From Flaviramulus multivorans (lineage in GTDB: Bacteria > Bacteroidota > Bacteroidia > Flavobacteriales > Flavobacteriaceae), in contig NZ_JAKKDV010000006.1 in NCBI RefSeq assembly GCF_021728415.1, forward strand, positions 1 through 64,000: a DNA stretch of 64,000 nt, in the 5' to 3' direction. The notes beneath the pieces were generated by a model, which had not been told where the DNA came from, did not search any database, and saw nothing but the letters and a program-made list of their open reading frames with translations. Made by a program: the position numbers and the translations under genes. Of this stretch, positions 27,839 to 38,847 are shown piece after piece (position 1 is the first letter of the stretch; each line of letters starts with the position of its first letter).

Positions 27839-30800
27839 TTAAAGTTTCATGTTTTTATAAAATTGAATCTTAACAGGTCCCAAAAGGCCGGAAGTTTTGA
27901 GTTCATCATTTTCGCTCCAATGTTTCCATGACGGAAACGTGGTTCTTTTACTAGGTCTTTCAGTATTATTGAGCAACCAATCGGGTAAACGTTTTATTTT
28001 ATTGCCTCTACGTTCAAAATCTAATTCCAATTTTTCATCGCCAATTAATCGGTTTGTCCATAGGTTGGTTACTTTTATTTCAAGGGTATTTTTACCAGAT
28101 TTCACATCATTTGTGATATCCAATCTAAAAGGCGCTTTCCAGAGCGTACCCACATGTTTTCCATTTATAATCACTTCTGCGATAACAGCTACACTACCTA
28201 AATCAAGTTCCAATTTATTTTCAGAGTTAAGTCGTTTTTTTGATAATTGAAAAGTTTTGTGATAGCTTGTGGTACCCGAAAAATGCTTGATATCCTCATT
28301 TTCAACCTTTGTCCACGATATTAATTCATCAAGCTTCACTTTACTTAGTACTTCAGTCTCTGACGGAAACACCACTTCCCAACCTCCTAAGAGCAAGATG
28401 GGTTCAGGTATAGATTTGACTGCGCTTGTTATCGTTTTTCCTGAAGCATTTTTATAAGTAATTTCACCAGGGTAAGGAGTTATCCATTGTGCTTCACCAT
28501 CGTTTAAAACAACCTCTGGTTTAGTGATATCTTTTGAAAGATTCAATAGTCTTCCTTCAGGAACAAAAAGTGTTCGTTCTTCACCATCGGTTTTAAATGT
28601 TATTTTTATCTCAGTGTTTTCACCTTCAGGTATATGCCCGTCAATTAATTGATTGTTTACGGGAATATGGTATTCGCCCGATGCTATTTTTTGTTTGATT
28701 TTTTCAGTAACATCATGAACTATATAATGTTTTGGAACACCCCTAGTTTCAGGTTTAAATTTTCCAAAAACGGCTTTTAACACCTTTAACTTTTTATCGC
28801 CAGCATGAATATTTACAAACTCTTTTTCCTGTACAGAAAGTGTCTTTATATCTTCTCCAATTTGGTATTCCATTCTAAATTCCTTTACATATCCCATGGC
28901 TGGGTCGCAATCGCAAAAATGTCGACTGGCTTGCATATGCAATTGATTATCCTTTACCTCAGCAGCAACTTTATCTGTAATATCTACCAAGCCTTCTTGA
29001 AGGAAAGTTCCATACTCCGCTTTAATAATTTTTAAATTTGAAAGTGACTCTGGTTTTGGGTTTTCCACCGACATTTGAGCAGAAACCAACTGCGCTTGCT
29101 CTTTTGAAGCCTTTTTAAAAACTATAAAAACGGCTTCTTCCATGCCCAATTGCAGCGATAAACTTGTGGTGCCATCTGCATGATTTCCCCAAACGGCAGG
29201 CATTTTAATAGTACCCGTTTCTGCTTGCCAAATTTCAGGTTGCTTTCCAGATACTCTAAAACGAACTTTAATTTCCCGGCTTTCTTTTCTGGCATTGGCG
29301 ATGAAATAAATATCGGCTTCGTCGGTTTTTCTGTGGATAAAGCTGATATCGGAAGCATCTTCACTTTCAATTTTAAAATCAGCAGTCATACCGTTATCCT
29401 TTAGATAATCAACTATCGAAACGTCGTTTACCAAGCCTTTATCCCAAAGGGAATCACTCAGTCTTTTTACGTCCTCATCACAAGATGGGTAATGTTCTAA
29501 ACTTGGTGATTTTTTGTGTTTGACGCCAATTACCTTAGCCCCTCCTTTTACTAATTCTTCAATTTTAATAAGTGTTTCTGGTTTTATCCAATCCGATTTC
29601 GGTAACATTAACACTTCGTATTGTCCGCCCACAGGGGTACATATTTTTCCGTTTTTAACAAATAAATCTGACAATTTATTCGACCCAATTAAATCGTAAT
29701 CATATCCTAAATGTTTTATTTCGGGCAACAAAAAAGCGGTATTGGGTGAAGACTCGCCGGTAAACACCAACACATCGGCAACGTTCTTACCTTGCTGAAG
29801 CATAAACTGCGAACGTGCGATGTAATCCATAAAAGCTTTTCCTTGACTCCACCACGTATTGAGGCGATTAAAATCGGTACCGTGGTAGCTCAACCCCAAA
29901 CCGGGAGCCACATCCCAAGGTTGGTGTACATAGGTGTGAAAAATAAATCGGGTAATGCCTTCGGCCCATGCTCTATCGCCAATAGATTTAAGTTGCGCAG
30001 GATGCTCATCCCAACCCCCAATACCCGTAAAGGATTCGGCCCCTACGATGGAACTTCCATTTAAATGCGCGATAGAAGACACAAATTTAGGCGAATCGAA
30101 AAACGGATAACCACCGCTCCAAAACTCACACATAACAATATCGCCTGTAGCCCCTACTTGCATATTATCGAATGGGCCCCAATAGGGTTCAACTGAAAAT
30201 TTTAAGCCGTTTTTATGGCATAAATCCCTAAAATGAGCATAATAGTTTTTTGCCATTAAATCACCAATGGTTCTACGGAAATCCCAAAGAAATCGTTCGG
30301 ATACCTCACCACTTTCCACATAATAACCTGCTAAAGTTGGCAAATATGAAAATAGATTGTAGCCTCTTAATTTTTCGAATTCAGCATCAAATCCTGCCGT
30401 CCAATTGGCTGTTCCAACTTCATAACTATCTATTAAACAATTATTAACCGTAGTACCAACTAAATCACCCAACTTGTTAAGAATGGGTTGAATACCACCT
30501 TCCCAATACACATCCACTGCCTTTGTACTCATTTTATCCACTTCCAATCCATGGCCACCTTCGGGTGAAGGATGATTTTTTTTGCCTGTTGGGGTATGGC
30601 CTAATCTAAGAATCACCCATTCGCCTTTGGGTGCTTTCCATTCAAGTATTCCTTCTTCATTTAAATTGGATGTGATGTCAATAATGTCATGTTTTTGAAG
30701 AACGGCTTCGGAAGGAATGTTTTTTGTATCTGGCAATAAATGATTGCGAATACGACCAGATAAACATTTAAAATCTAAATCGTCGATTTTTACGGTGCGC

Positions 30801-31330
30801 TGTGGTTTGGGGAACGCCACAACTGCGATATCTCTGTAATAGTTTAATTTGGATTCGGGTTGTGGTAATTGCTTTTTAATTGCTTTGCCGCCTTCAACTA
30901 TGGTTTCGCTAAACACAACGGTTTGCATCGCATATTCTGGGCTTATCCAAGGCCCTCCAGAAGAGGACCAGCCGGCAGTGTTATGAAAAGTGAGTTCTAA
31001 ACCTAATCGTTTTGCTTCAAGTGCCGAAAAATGGAATAAATCCAACCAGTCTTCACTTAAATAATCGACAGGGCCGGCAGGAAAACCTAAATCCACATTA
31101 AACAATTGCGCTTCTTGAATCCCTACTGCTTTCATAGCTTCCAAATCTTTGGTTATTCCAGATTTTGAAACGTTACCGCTTATCCAATGCCACCATGTAC
31201 GGGCTTTCGCTTCGTTGGGTGGTGTATTGAAACCAGATTCCAACGAATTTTTAACCACTAATTGATTTTGGGCAAAAGTTGAAATAGTGATAAGGCATAA
31301 ACCTACTATATATTTTAATAATTTACTCAT
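27839..31330 (-). CDS. GH106 alpha-L-rhamnosidase
   Basis: 1163 aa from MSKLLKYIVGLCLITIS; the eight codons before it (MNKPPNKK) would put charged residues ahead of an otherwise normal signal peptide, so the inner start is chosen. The N-terminal block RTWWHWISGNVSKSGITKDL and the following AVGIQEAQLFNVD are hallmarks of GH106. The middle carries the barrel (SYEVGTANWTAGFDAEF, FSVEPYWGPFDN, VGAESFTG). The C-terminus holds a GH2-like sugar-binding sandwich (DLGSVAVIAEVIINGKHVGTLWKAPF). It removes terminal alpha-L-rhamnose after the signal peptide takes it out of the cytoplasm. It lies between the GH2 and PL25-like genes of the long operon. Residue-level catalytic assignment was not attempted. 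Confidence 0.85.
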   Translation of the reverse strand: MSKLLKYIVGLCLITISTFAQNQLVVKNSLESGFNTPPNEAKARTWWHWISGNVSKSGITKDLEAMKAVGIQEAQLFNVDLGFPAGPVDYLSEDWLDLFHFSALEAKRLGLELTFHNTAGWSSSGGPWISPEYAMQTVVFSETIVEGGKAIKKQLPQPESKLNYYRDIAVVAFPKPQRTVKIDDLDFKCLSGRIRNHLLPDTKNIPSEAVLQKHDIIDITSNLNEEGILEWKAPKGEWVILRLGHTPTGKKNHPSPEGGHGLEVDKMSTKAVDVYWEGGIQPILNKLGDLVGTTVNNCLIDSYEVGTANWTAGFDAEFEKLRGYNLFSYLPTLAGYYVESGEVSERFLWDFRRTIGDLMAKNYYAHFRDLCHKNGLKFSVEPYWGPFDNMQVGATGDIVMCEFWSGGYPFFDSPKFVSSIAHLNGSSIVGAESFTGIGGWDEHPAQLKSIGDRAWAEGITRFIFHTYVHQPWDVAPGLGLSYHGTDFNRLNTWWSQGKAFMDYIARSQFMLQQGKNVADVLVFTGESSPNTAFLLPEIKHLGYDYDLIGSNKLSDLFVKNGKICTPVGGQYEVLMLPKSDWIKPETLIKIEELVKGGAKVIGVKHKKSPSLEHYPSCDEDVKRLSDSLWDKGLVNDVSIVDYLKDNGMTADFKIESEDASDISFIHRKTDEADIYFIANARKESREIKVRFRVSGKQPEIWQAETGTIKMPAVWGNHADGTTSLSLQLGMEEAVFIVFKKASKEQAQLVSAQMSVENPKPESLSNLKIIKAEYGTFLQEGLVDITDKVAAEVKDNQLHMQASRHFCDCDPAMGYVKEFRMEYQIGEDIKTLSVQEKEFVNIHAGDKKLKVLKAVFGKFKPETRGVPKHYIVHDVTEKIKQKIASGEYHIPVNNQLIDGHIPEGENTEIKITFKTDGEERTLFVPEGRLLNLSKDITKPEVVLNDGEAQWITPYPGEITYKNASGKTITSAVKSIPEPILLLGGWEVVFPSETEVLSKVKLDELISWTKVENEDIKHFSGTTSYHKTFQLSKKRLNSENKLELDLGSVAVIAEVIINGKHVGTLWKAPFRLDITNDVKSGKNTLEIKVTNLWTNRLIGDEKLELDFERRGNKIKRLPDWLLNNTERPSKRTTFPSWKHWSENDELKTSGLLGPVKIQFYKNMKL

Positions 31331-31495
31331 TTTTTTATTCGGTGGTTTATTCAAAGTCTATTCTGGTTTTTATACAGTTCCTTAACACTTCTAAATAACA
31401 TCTGTTAATCTTTGTTACAGCTGAACACCATGAGTAATATATTCACAACTAATAATACGCCAAGTATAACAAGGATTACAATCATGTATTTCTAT

Positions 31496-34400
31496 TTAAT
31501 CGATAAATAACTCATCAATATAAGGTCCGCTATCACCTGTGGTTTCCAGCCTAATGCTGTTGGCACCAGATTTAAGCGTAATTATAGTTGGAACAAACTT
31601 CCATTCCTTTTCCCAACCACCAGTTGCAGGAAATTCTAAGGTTCTTATGTATTCATCGTTTACAAATAATTTCATAGGATGTAGTTTCCCTTCGTTGTTG
31701 TGCATGTAGCGAAAACGAATGCTATAATCTCCCTGTTCGCCATCATTTTCTTGATACCAGGTTACGGAGCCTTCGCCATTTTTGAAATCTACGAACCCAC
31801 TTCCTTTAAATCGCTGTGCTTCGCTACTTGGTTTTGCTTTACCCTGAAGAATACCTTCCTCTGCTGAAATATTTACACCACGACCAATCCACATATCAGC
31901 TGAATGCTCATCCCCCCAAAACAAGCCTTCGTTTTTGCCAAATCGCTCTTCCATGGTTAAAACCTTCTTTCCATTTTCTAGAACAATGGCTTTAACTGTG
32001 GTACCATCTGCAATCTGGAACGGTCCTTCATAAAGCTTTCCATGTGTTTCAGGGTTTTCACCATTCGTTGTGTAACGGATTTCTAAACTCGACACGTTAG
32101 AATTCCCGAAAACATCAATTTGTTGGGCATCAATTGTTATTTTATTTGAGGTATATAATGCTTTGTCCCCCAAAATTGATGCTATTATTACCGATGCCTT
32201 TTTAGCCTTGGGCAATGCTCTTAAAAACAGTCTTGTTTTTCCGAAAAATAAAGCCCTAAAATCAGATTTTGTTCTACTTGTGGGATCTATTGGATTTCCA
32301 TTTTCCATGGAAATTTTCTTTACATCACCAAGAATATTATAATAGACTTTATTTTCTCCATAAGGGTACAAATTATTGGAGTCATCTAAACTTTCGGAAG
32401 TAATGATATAACTGGAAGTAAAACCATCTTCCGCATTTAATTTTTGAATGGTTGTTTTTAACTTTGATGGTTGCTGCGCTGTTGAAAATGAGGTTCTGTT
32501 CACTTCCTTTCCGTCAATATAACCTACCGCTTCCAGTTTTCCTTCTTCATAAGGTACCATCCATTCGCATTGCATTTCGTTCCAAACAGTTTCTGGCTTA
32601 TCCTTTCCTAAAGATTTTCCGTTAAGAAACAATTCTACCTCATCTGCATTGGAATATACCCATACAGGAATTACCGTCCCTTTTTTCATTCTTGGATGCG
32701 TCCAATGTGGTAACATATGTATCAATAGTTTTTCTGTCCATTGACTTTGATAGAAATAATACAAGTCTTTTTTGAAGCCCGCAACATCCAAGGCTCCACC
32801 CATAAACAAATTAAAAGGCAAACCTCCATGTACTAGACCAGCTTCTCCATAATAATCGAACCCTGTCCATCTAAAATGACCACTGTGCCACGGATTATCG
32901 CGCATGACTTCCCAATATTTTCTTGCCGAAACTCGTACCGTAGCATTATCGTAAGAAGAATTGAAGCGTTGTTTTCTATTTTTCCAATCTTTTGGATTAA
33001 TACCTTCATAGAAGAAAATTTCTTTATCAGTTAGGTTTGGTAACGGATAAGTGCCTGGTAATTCATTATCGCGCCACCAAGTCTGCGTTCTGTAATACCC
33101 CCGTGTTTGCCAAGTATGAGGTGCTTCGGTAGAAATAAACGGTTTCTCTAAAGTCTTACTTTCAATAAATGATTGTGTTTCTGAACCGCCGTTTACTCCT
33201 TCAATATCCATATCCTCTGGGTTACCAGCCCCTGATGTAAACAATCGGGTTGGGTCTAAACTTTTACCGAATTTTACTAATTCTGTGGCAATATCGCTAT
33301 GCGTTTCGTTACCCAAGCTCCACACAAAAATACTGGGATGGTTGCGGTCTCTAGTTATCCATTCTTTCACATCGGCTTGCCACCATTCATCAAAGGCCTG
33401 TTTACCGTAATCTTGAGGTGCTTTTTTGTGCCAGCCATCAAAAATTTCATCCATAACCAATAGCCCAATTTCATCACAAATATCATAAAACATAGGCGGT
33501 GTTGGATTGTGTGACGGACGAATTGCATTGATGCCCATACCTTTTAAAAGCTCCAATTTCCAGCGTAACATGGGTTTTGTCCAAGCGCCTCCCACAGGAC
33601 CGCCTTCCCAATGTTCGCAAACACCTTTAAGTTTTATATTTTCGCCATTCAACCAAAACCCTGTATCGGTTTTCCACTCAACAGTTCTAAATCCGAAAGT
33701 TGTTTTTACTTCATCTATGACTTTTTTGCCATTAAGAATTCGAATAACCGCTTTATATAATCTTGGGGTTTCTGGACTCCATAATTCTGGATTTAAAACA
33801 TTTAGACTTATTTCTTGGTCAGCATTCGCCAAGAGTTTTTGGGAAACGGTACTTAAAACTTCACCTTGAGGCGAAAACACTTCTAGTTTTAAAACCGCTT
33901 CTTTAATACTGTTAACTAAATTTACTTTTGCATTTACAGTGGCTTCTGTATTTGTAATATCGGGCGTAGTTATAAAAACGCCATTTGGCGCAATGTGGGT
34001 ATTAGACACTTCCACCAATTTTACGGGTGCATAAATACCACATGGATGATACCAGCGCGCTGAAGGCTCTAAGCTGTTATCAACTCTTATGGCAATAGTG
34101 TTTTTACCCGCTTTTAAGTGTTTAGAAATGTCGTATCGGAAACTAATATAACCGTAGGGTCGCTTACCTAAATAATTGCCGTTTACCCATACTTCGCTAT
34201 TCATGTACACACCATCAAAATTGATATAGGTTGTTTTTAAAAGGCTTTCTTTTTTTACATCGAAATACTTACGATACCAGCCAATTCCGCCATCGTGGTA
34301 ACCACCTCCTTGCCCTTGGTCGCCACCATCGCGAACGCCTTTTTCGAAGGACCAATCGTGGGGTATGTTTAACATTTCCCAAGAGGAATCATCAAAATAT

Positions 34401-34531
34401 TCACTAGAAAACGAAGCAACATCCTCTAGTATAAAATGCCATTGATTGTTGAAATTGGTTTCTATGCGTTGTGAAAAGAGTTCTAACGACAATAGTAAAA
34501 ACGCTAATATTATTGAGAAATTCTTACCCAT
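31496..34531 (-). CDS. GH2 glycosidase with C-terminal carbohydrate-binding domain
   Basis: 1011 aa with a signal peptide (MGKNFSIILAFLLLSLELFS). GH2 domains follow in order: jelly-roll sandwich (about 25-180), Ig-like linker (about 185-285), TIM barrel (about 290-590) with acid/base Glu409 in WSLGNETHSD and nucleophile Glu469 in ISTEAPHTW. Ig-like and DUF4982-type domains follow, then a C-terminal malectin-like or CBM6-type domain ending SGPYIDELFID. GH2 includes beta-galactosidases, beta-glucuronidases and beta-mannosidases; the ulvan-like context would suit a uronate- or xylose-directed exo-enzyme. It is the fourth gene of the GH78 operon, 52 bp after the sulfatase stop. Specificity is not deducible. 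Confidence 0.85.
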   Translation of the reverse strand: MGKNFSIILAFLLLSLELFSQRIETNFNNQWHFILEDVASFSSEYFDDSSWEMLNIPHDWSFEKGVRDGGDQGQGGGYHDGGIGWYRKYFDVKKESLLKTTYINFDGVYMNSEVWVNGNYLGKRPYGYISFRYDISKHLKAGKNTIAIRVDNSLEPSARWYHPCGIYAPVKLVEVSNTHIAPNGVFITTPDITNTEATVNAKVNLVNSIKEAVLKLEVFSPQGEVLSTVSQKLLANADQEISLNVLNPELWSPETPRLYKAVIRILNGKKVIDEVKTTFGFRTVEWKTDTGFWLNGENIKLKGVCEHWEGGPVGGAWTKPMLRWKLELLKGMGINAIRPSHNPTPPMFYDICDEIGLLVMDEIFDGWHKKAPQDYGKQAFDEWWQADVKEWITRDRNHPSIFVWSLGNETHSDIATELVKFGKSLDPTRLFTSGAGNPEDMDIEGVNGGSETQSFIESKTLEKPFISTEAPHTWQTRGYYRTQTWWRDNELPGTYPLPNLTDKEIFFYEGINPKDWKNRKQRFNSSYDNATVRVSARKYWEVMRDNPWHSGHFRWTGFDYYGEAGLVHGGLPFNLFMGGALDVAGFKKDLYYFYQSQWTEKLLIHMLPHWTHPRMKKGTVIPVWVYSNADEVELFLNGKSLGKDKPETVWNEMQCEWMVPYEEGKLEAVGYIDGKEVNRTSFSTAQQPSKLKTTIQKLNAEDGFTSSYIITSESLDDSNNLYPYGENKVYYNILGDVKKISMENGNPIDPTSRTKSDFRALFFGKTRLFLRALPKAKKASVIIASILGDKALYTSNKITIDAQQIDVFGNSNVSSLEIRYTTNGENPETHGKLYEGPFQIADGTTVKAIVLENGKKVLTMEERFGKNEGLFWGDEHSADMWIGRGVNISAEEGILQGKAKPSSEAQRFKGSGFVDFKNGEGSVTWYQENDGEQGDYSIRFRYMHNNEGKLHPMKLFVNDEYIRTLEFPATGGWEKEWKFVPTIITLKSGANSIRLETTGDSGPYIDELFID

Positions 34532-34583
34532 TTTATAGTTAAAAAATTATTGTTTCGCCTTTTTATAGTTGGTTATCAAAATT

Positions 34584-36053
34584 TTACCTTTTCCTTGGAA
34601 TATCGTTTTGTAAAAATGGTTTATCTCTAGGAAATTGTAATTCTAAAAGCTTTTTCATGCGTTCTTCTACTTCGTTGTATTTAGAATTTCCAGATAAATT
34701 CACAAAAGACAATAAACTGTTCTTATGTTCATACAACTCTGCCTGTAAGATTTCATTGGTTACCGAATTTCTCCACTCTGTATATCGCCACTCACCATCT
34801 GTAGCCGTACATCCCATAATGTTTTTTCCTCTTGCATAGATACTTGTAGCAACCTCATCCCATTTCTCGTTTGGGTTGTTAAGTACTGGAAGTATACTTT
34901 TACCATCAGATTTTGGGCCTTCTAAACCACACAGTTCAACTAGGGTTGGGAAAATATCAACATTTTCAACTAGTGCATCAGAGGCTTCACCTGCAATTCT
35001 ATCGATATATCCTGTTTCTCTACTAATTATTAATGGCACTCTTACATCAATTTCTACATTCGAGTGTTTACACCATGCTCCATATTCTCCAATTTTATAA
35101 CCATGATCGCTCATAAAAACAACTACAGTGTTTTTTCGTAAATCCAATTCCTCCAAGGTTTTCATAACCTTACCTACTTGAGCATCTATGTAACTTATAG
35201 ATGCGTGATAACCATGAATTAAATCGCGTGTTAAATCATCATCTAAATCGCCTTCTTGAGGAATAGCATGATAGCCTCTTAATTCACCCCAATTGGTTAA
35301 TGCCAACCTATATACATCTTTTGGCTTTTCTCTAGAGGGGATTTTAAAATTGTTTTTATCATATAAATCCCAGTATTTTTTTGGAGCGTTAAAAGGAAGG
35401 TGTGGCTTGCTTAACCCTACAAACATCAAGAATTTACCATCTTTAATTTTTTGTAATGTTTCAATAGCATATTTAGCTGCTCGTCCGTCTTTATAGGCCT
35501 CATCATCAACATCAGCATCTTCAAAAGCGGGTCCTTTTATTTGGTTTTTACCTTCATTTCTAAGTCGATCTAATAGTGCAATGTTTTCTGGTTTATTATA
35601 AGTATTTGGTTCTTTTTCAAAATGAATTGTCCAATTTTCTTTATCATCACTACTTTGATGATACACTTTACCTATACTTACGGTTTGGTATCCATTAGCC
35701 TTAAATAATTGTGGCATTGTAACTACATTTTTATGCACTTTACGTAGCGGTGTGAAAATGCTATAAATCCCTAAAGATTCTGGACGTAACCCTGTCATTA
35801 CACTCATTCTTGAGGGTGCACAAATGGCTTGTTGCGCATAAGCCTTATTAAACAAAACACCTTCATCTGCTAACTTATCAATATTTGGGGTTATGGCTGT
35901 TTCGCTTCCGTAACAACCTAATTCTACTCTTAAGTCATCAACATAAAACACCAAAACATTCGGCTGTCCTATAGGGCTGTTTGCCTTTAATTGTTGAGCG
36001 CTACCATATAAAAAACTAAATATGACTAGTATGATAATTATGTTATTTCTCAT
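34584..36053 (-). CDS. S1-family sulfatase, iduronate-2-sulfatase-like, secreted (CAPSR)
   Basis: 489 aa. Unlike the other sulfatases here it has an ordinary signal peptide (FLYGSAQ) without a lipobox cysteine, so it should be soluble in the periplasm or released. Features: [25 protein letters not shown] with Cys78, [20 protein letters not shown] and [19 protein letters not shown]. The shared [12 protein letters not shown] block makes it a close relative of the CGASR sulfatase at 17875-19302. Third gene of the GH78 operon, 14 bp after the second GH78. The substrate is presumably a sulfated rhamnose or uronate; this is inference from context. Confidence 0.85.
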   Translation of the reverse strand: MRNNIIIILVIFSFLYGSAQQLKANSPIGQPNVLVFYVDDLRVELGCYGSETAITPNIDKLADEGVLFNKAYAQQAICAPSRMSVMTGLRPESLGIYSIFTPLRKVHKNVVTMPQLFKANGYQTVSIGKVYHQSSDDKENWTIHFEKEPNTYNKPENIALLDRLRNEGKNQIKGPAFEDADVDDEAYKDGRAAKYAIETLQKIKDGKFLMFVGLSKPHLPFNAPKKYWDLYDKNNFKIPSREKPKDVYRLALTNWGELRGYHAIPQEGDLDDDLTRDLIHGYHASISYIDAQVGKVMKTLEELDLRKNTVVVFMSDHGYKIGEYGAWCKHSNVEIDVRVPLIISRETGYIDRIAGEASDALVENVDIFPTLVELCGLEGPKSDGKSILPVLNNPNEKWDEVATSIYARGKNIMGCTATDGEWRYTEWRNSVTNEILQAELYEHKNSLLSFVNLSGNSKYNEVEERMKKLLELQFPRDKPFLQNDIPRKR

Positions 36054-36067
36054 CTACTGTTATTGCT

Positions 36068-38845
36068 TTATTTAATTATGGTTTGAAATTTATATGACCC
36101 AGGTTGAGCAGTTAGCTTATAAAAAGCTTTTGCCTTTTCCTTTAGCATTAGGTTCTTATTTTCTTTAAATGCCTTACCATTAACAAAGAATTGTTCTGAA
36201 GTATTTGCTGGAATTTCAATTATGGCTGAAGTATTTGGAGGAACAGTAACGTCTAAGAAAAATGAGTTGTCTTTAATTTCCCAAGACGAAGACACTTTTC
36301 CATACGGTGTGTTTAATGATGCGGAAGCAGAATTAAGCGGCTGTCTAGCTTGAGGTGCTATTTTAATAACTTTATATCCTGCCTCTAAAGGCGCAATACC
36401 CGCAATACGCTCATACATCCATTCACCAATTGCACCATAAGCATAATGGTTTAAACTGTTCATGCTCATTGGATTATAACCTTCTGTTTTGCTGTAACTG
36501 TTCCAGCGTTCCCAAATAGTTGTAGCGCCTTGATTGATTGAATAAAACCAAGATGGATACGTTTCGTTGAAAATTAATTTATACACTAAATCTATTTCTC
36601 CCATGTCATCTAAAACTTTTGATAATAATGGTGTTCCTAAAAAACCTGTTCGTAAATGATAATCTGCCTCTTTTAATTTTCGTAATAAATTATTTTGAGC
36701 GTTTTCTATTTTTGATTCTGGAAGTAAATCAAATGCTAAGGCTAATAGATATGTTGTTTGTGTTTCTGTAACATCTTTTACCTTTCCTGTTTCATCAAAA
36801 AACTTTTCATCAAAAGCTTTAGCTACCTTTTTATATAATGCTTCATATTTTTCTTGTTCTTTAACCTCTCCTAAAACCTGAGCTGTTAATGCTGTTAACT
36901 TTGCCGAATGTGCAAAAAATGCTGTACCTATTAGGCTACTCGAGGTATCGCCTCTAGTGTTTCCATTTTCTGGAAAAGGCTGTAACCAATCTGAAAAAGA
37001 CATCATATTGGATATATAGTTTTTTGATTTTAATTCATGATAGGACACCCATTGTTTCATCATTTCAAAATTATCCTCCAAAAAGCCAACATCACCTGTA
37101 CGTAAATATATTTTCCAAGGAATAATGGTTCCTACATCGCCCCAACCAGAACTTCCAATTTTATTTCCACGGGCATCAGGAACTGTCCAAGGAATAGCAC
37201 CATCCTCAAGTTGTGCTTCCCTAACACTTTGTAACCAACTGGCCCAAAACTTATAAACATCGGCATTAAACATAGATGTTGGCCCAAATACTTGCGCATC
37301 ACCAGTCCATCCTAAACGTTCATCACGTTGCGGACAATCGGTAGGAATATCTAAAAAATTACCACGTAGACCCCAAACGATGTTACTTTGTAGTTGATTT
37401 AACTTATCATGTGATGAAGCAAACGTACCATTATCATCAAAATCGGAATATAAAACTAGACCCTTTACCCAATCTTTTGAGGGCTCATTCGAGGCATCAA
37501 ATCCGCTAAGTTCTACATACCTAAAACCATGAAATGTAAATTTGGGCATATAAGTGATGTCTCCATCTTTAGCAGCTATATAATAATCTGTTGAATGTGC
37601 CGAACGGTAATTTTTGGTATAAAACGAACCATCTGGCGATAGCATTTCTGCAAACCTTACTTTTAGGGTGTCTCCCTTTTTCATAGGAACATTTACAACA
37701 GGTACACCTACCATATTTTGTTTTAAATCAAATACAGCCACTCCGTCATTACTCGTCATGTCTTGCGGTACTAACTCTATTTTACCTTTTACGGTAGTGT
37801 GGCGCTTTGGTTCTAACTTAACATTATCATCAAGAGCTGCAACTTCAACAGTCGTCCAATCTTTATCATCAAAATTGTTAGTCGTCCAATTAGGCATTTC
37901 TAAATTTGCATTATAAATTTCACCATCATAGATTTCAGCAAACTGAAGCGGACCATTAGTTGTCCCTTTCCAACTTTCATCAGAAACTATAATTTCTTTA
38001 GCGCCATCACTCATCGTTATTTCTAACTGTGCTAAAACTTTTGGCGAAATTGTATTATCCCATGGTGTTGTTCCCCAAAGTAAACGACCCGAATACCAGC
38101 CCGAAGCCAGTTCAACACCAATCGTATTTTGTCCAGATTCTATCAATTTGGTAACATCATAAGTTAAGGTTTCAATGCGTTTATCATAAGTGGTAAAACC
38201 AGGTGACATCGCATCATCTGAAACATTTTCTCCATTTATAGAAACATCAAACACGCCTTTAGAGGTAATGTATAATCGTGCTGAAGTTACATCGTTGGTT
38301 AACTCAAATCCTTTTCTTAAATATTGTGGTTTATGTATGAGTACTTTTCCACGTCCTCTAATACTATCTTTGGCAGTATCCAAACCAACCCATTTGGCTT
38401 TCCAATCGCTATTATTTAATAAACCTAATTCGAAGTTTTGAACAGCACTCCACTTTGAAGCTTCATTATCTTGATTCCAATATTTTACTTGCCAAAAAAC
38501 TTTTTGTCGAGATTTCAAAGCTTCTCCTTCATATTTTACCCATGTAGATTGTGTGGTTTGCTGTTTTTCTGAGTTCCACAAATCAGCATGATCTGGTAAT
38601 AATTCTGGACTACTAGCTACTACTATTTGATAAGCTGACTGACTTAGCACACCTTCAGAAACTGGTAATTGCCATGAAAAAGTAGGTGAGCTATCATAAA
38701 AACCTAAAGGGTTTTCAAACCCCTCGGAAATTGTTAATTTTTGAGCTTCTACAAGAGTTTCTTGTTCTTTACATGATGTAAAGCTCAAAAAAACACAAGC
38801 ACAAAAAGCAAATAAGAAATGTTTTAAGTTCAATTTTTTTAACAT
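36068..38845 (-). CDS. GH78 alpha-L-rhamnosidase, copy 2 (lipoprotein)
   Basis: 925 aa; lipobox SFTSC. Domain order follows GH78: N-terminal fibronectin-like piece (FENPLGFYDSSPTFSWQLP), two beta-sandwich rhamnosidase N domains (VSINGENVSDDAMSPGFTTY, SVELA-type ASGWYSGRLLWG), an (alpha/alpha)6 barrel with the catalytic motif DCPQRDERLGWTGDAQ, and a C-terminal sandwich after WERWNSYSKTEGYNP. Glu in RDERLGW is the conserved general acid. It cleaves terminal alpha-L-rhamnosides at the cell envelope. It starts 2 bp after the stop of a very similar GH78, clearly a tandem duplication; differences may tune subsite preference. Confidence 0.92.
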   Translation of the reverse strand: MLKKLNLKHFLFAFCACVFLSFTSCKEQETLVEAQKLTISEGFENPLGFYDSSPTFSWQLPVSEGVLSQSAYQIVVASSPELLPDHADLWNSEKQQTTQSTWVKYEGEALKSRQKVFWQVKYWNQDNEASKWSAVQNFELGLLNNSDWKAKWVGLDTAKDSIRGRGKVLIHKPQYLRKGFELTNDVTSARLYITSKGVFDVSINGENVSDDAMSPGFTTYDKRIETLTYDVTKLIESGQNTIGVELASGWYSGRLLWGTTPWDNTISPKVLAQLEITMSDGAKEIIVSDESWKGTTNGPLQFAEIYDGEIYNANLEMPNWTTNNFDDKDWTTVEVAALDDNVKLEPKRHTTVKGKIELVPQDMTSNDGVAVFDLKQNMVGVPVVNVPMKKGDTLKVRFAEMLSPDGSFYTKNYRSAHSTDYYIAAKDGDITYMPKFTFHGFRYVELSGFDASNEPSKDWVKGLVLYSDFDDNGTFASSHDKLNQLQSNIVWGLRGNFLDIPTDCPQRDERLGWTGDAQVFGPTSMFNADVYKFWASWLQSVREAQLEDGAIPWTVPDARGNKIGSSGWGDVGTIIPWKIYLRTGDVGFLEDNFEMMKQWVSYHELKSKNYISNMMSFSDWLQPFPENGNTRGDTSSSLIGTAFFAHSAKLTALTAQVLGEVKEQEKYEALYKKVAKAFDEKFFDETGKVKDVTETQTTYLLALAFDLLPESKIENAQNNLLRKLKEADYHLRTGFLGTPLLSKVLDDMGEIDLVYKLIFNETYPSWFYSINQGATTIWERWNSYSKTEGYNPMSMNSLNHYAYGAIGEWMYERIAGIAPLEAGYKVIKIAPQARQPLNSASASLNTPYGKVSSSWEIKDNSFFLDVTVPPNTSAIIEIPANTSEQFFVNGKAFKENKNLMLKEKAKAFYKLTAQPGSYKFQTIIK

Positions 38846-38847
38846 GA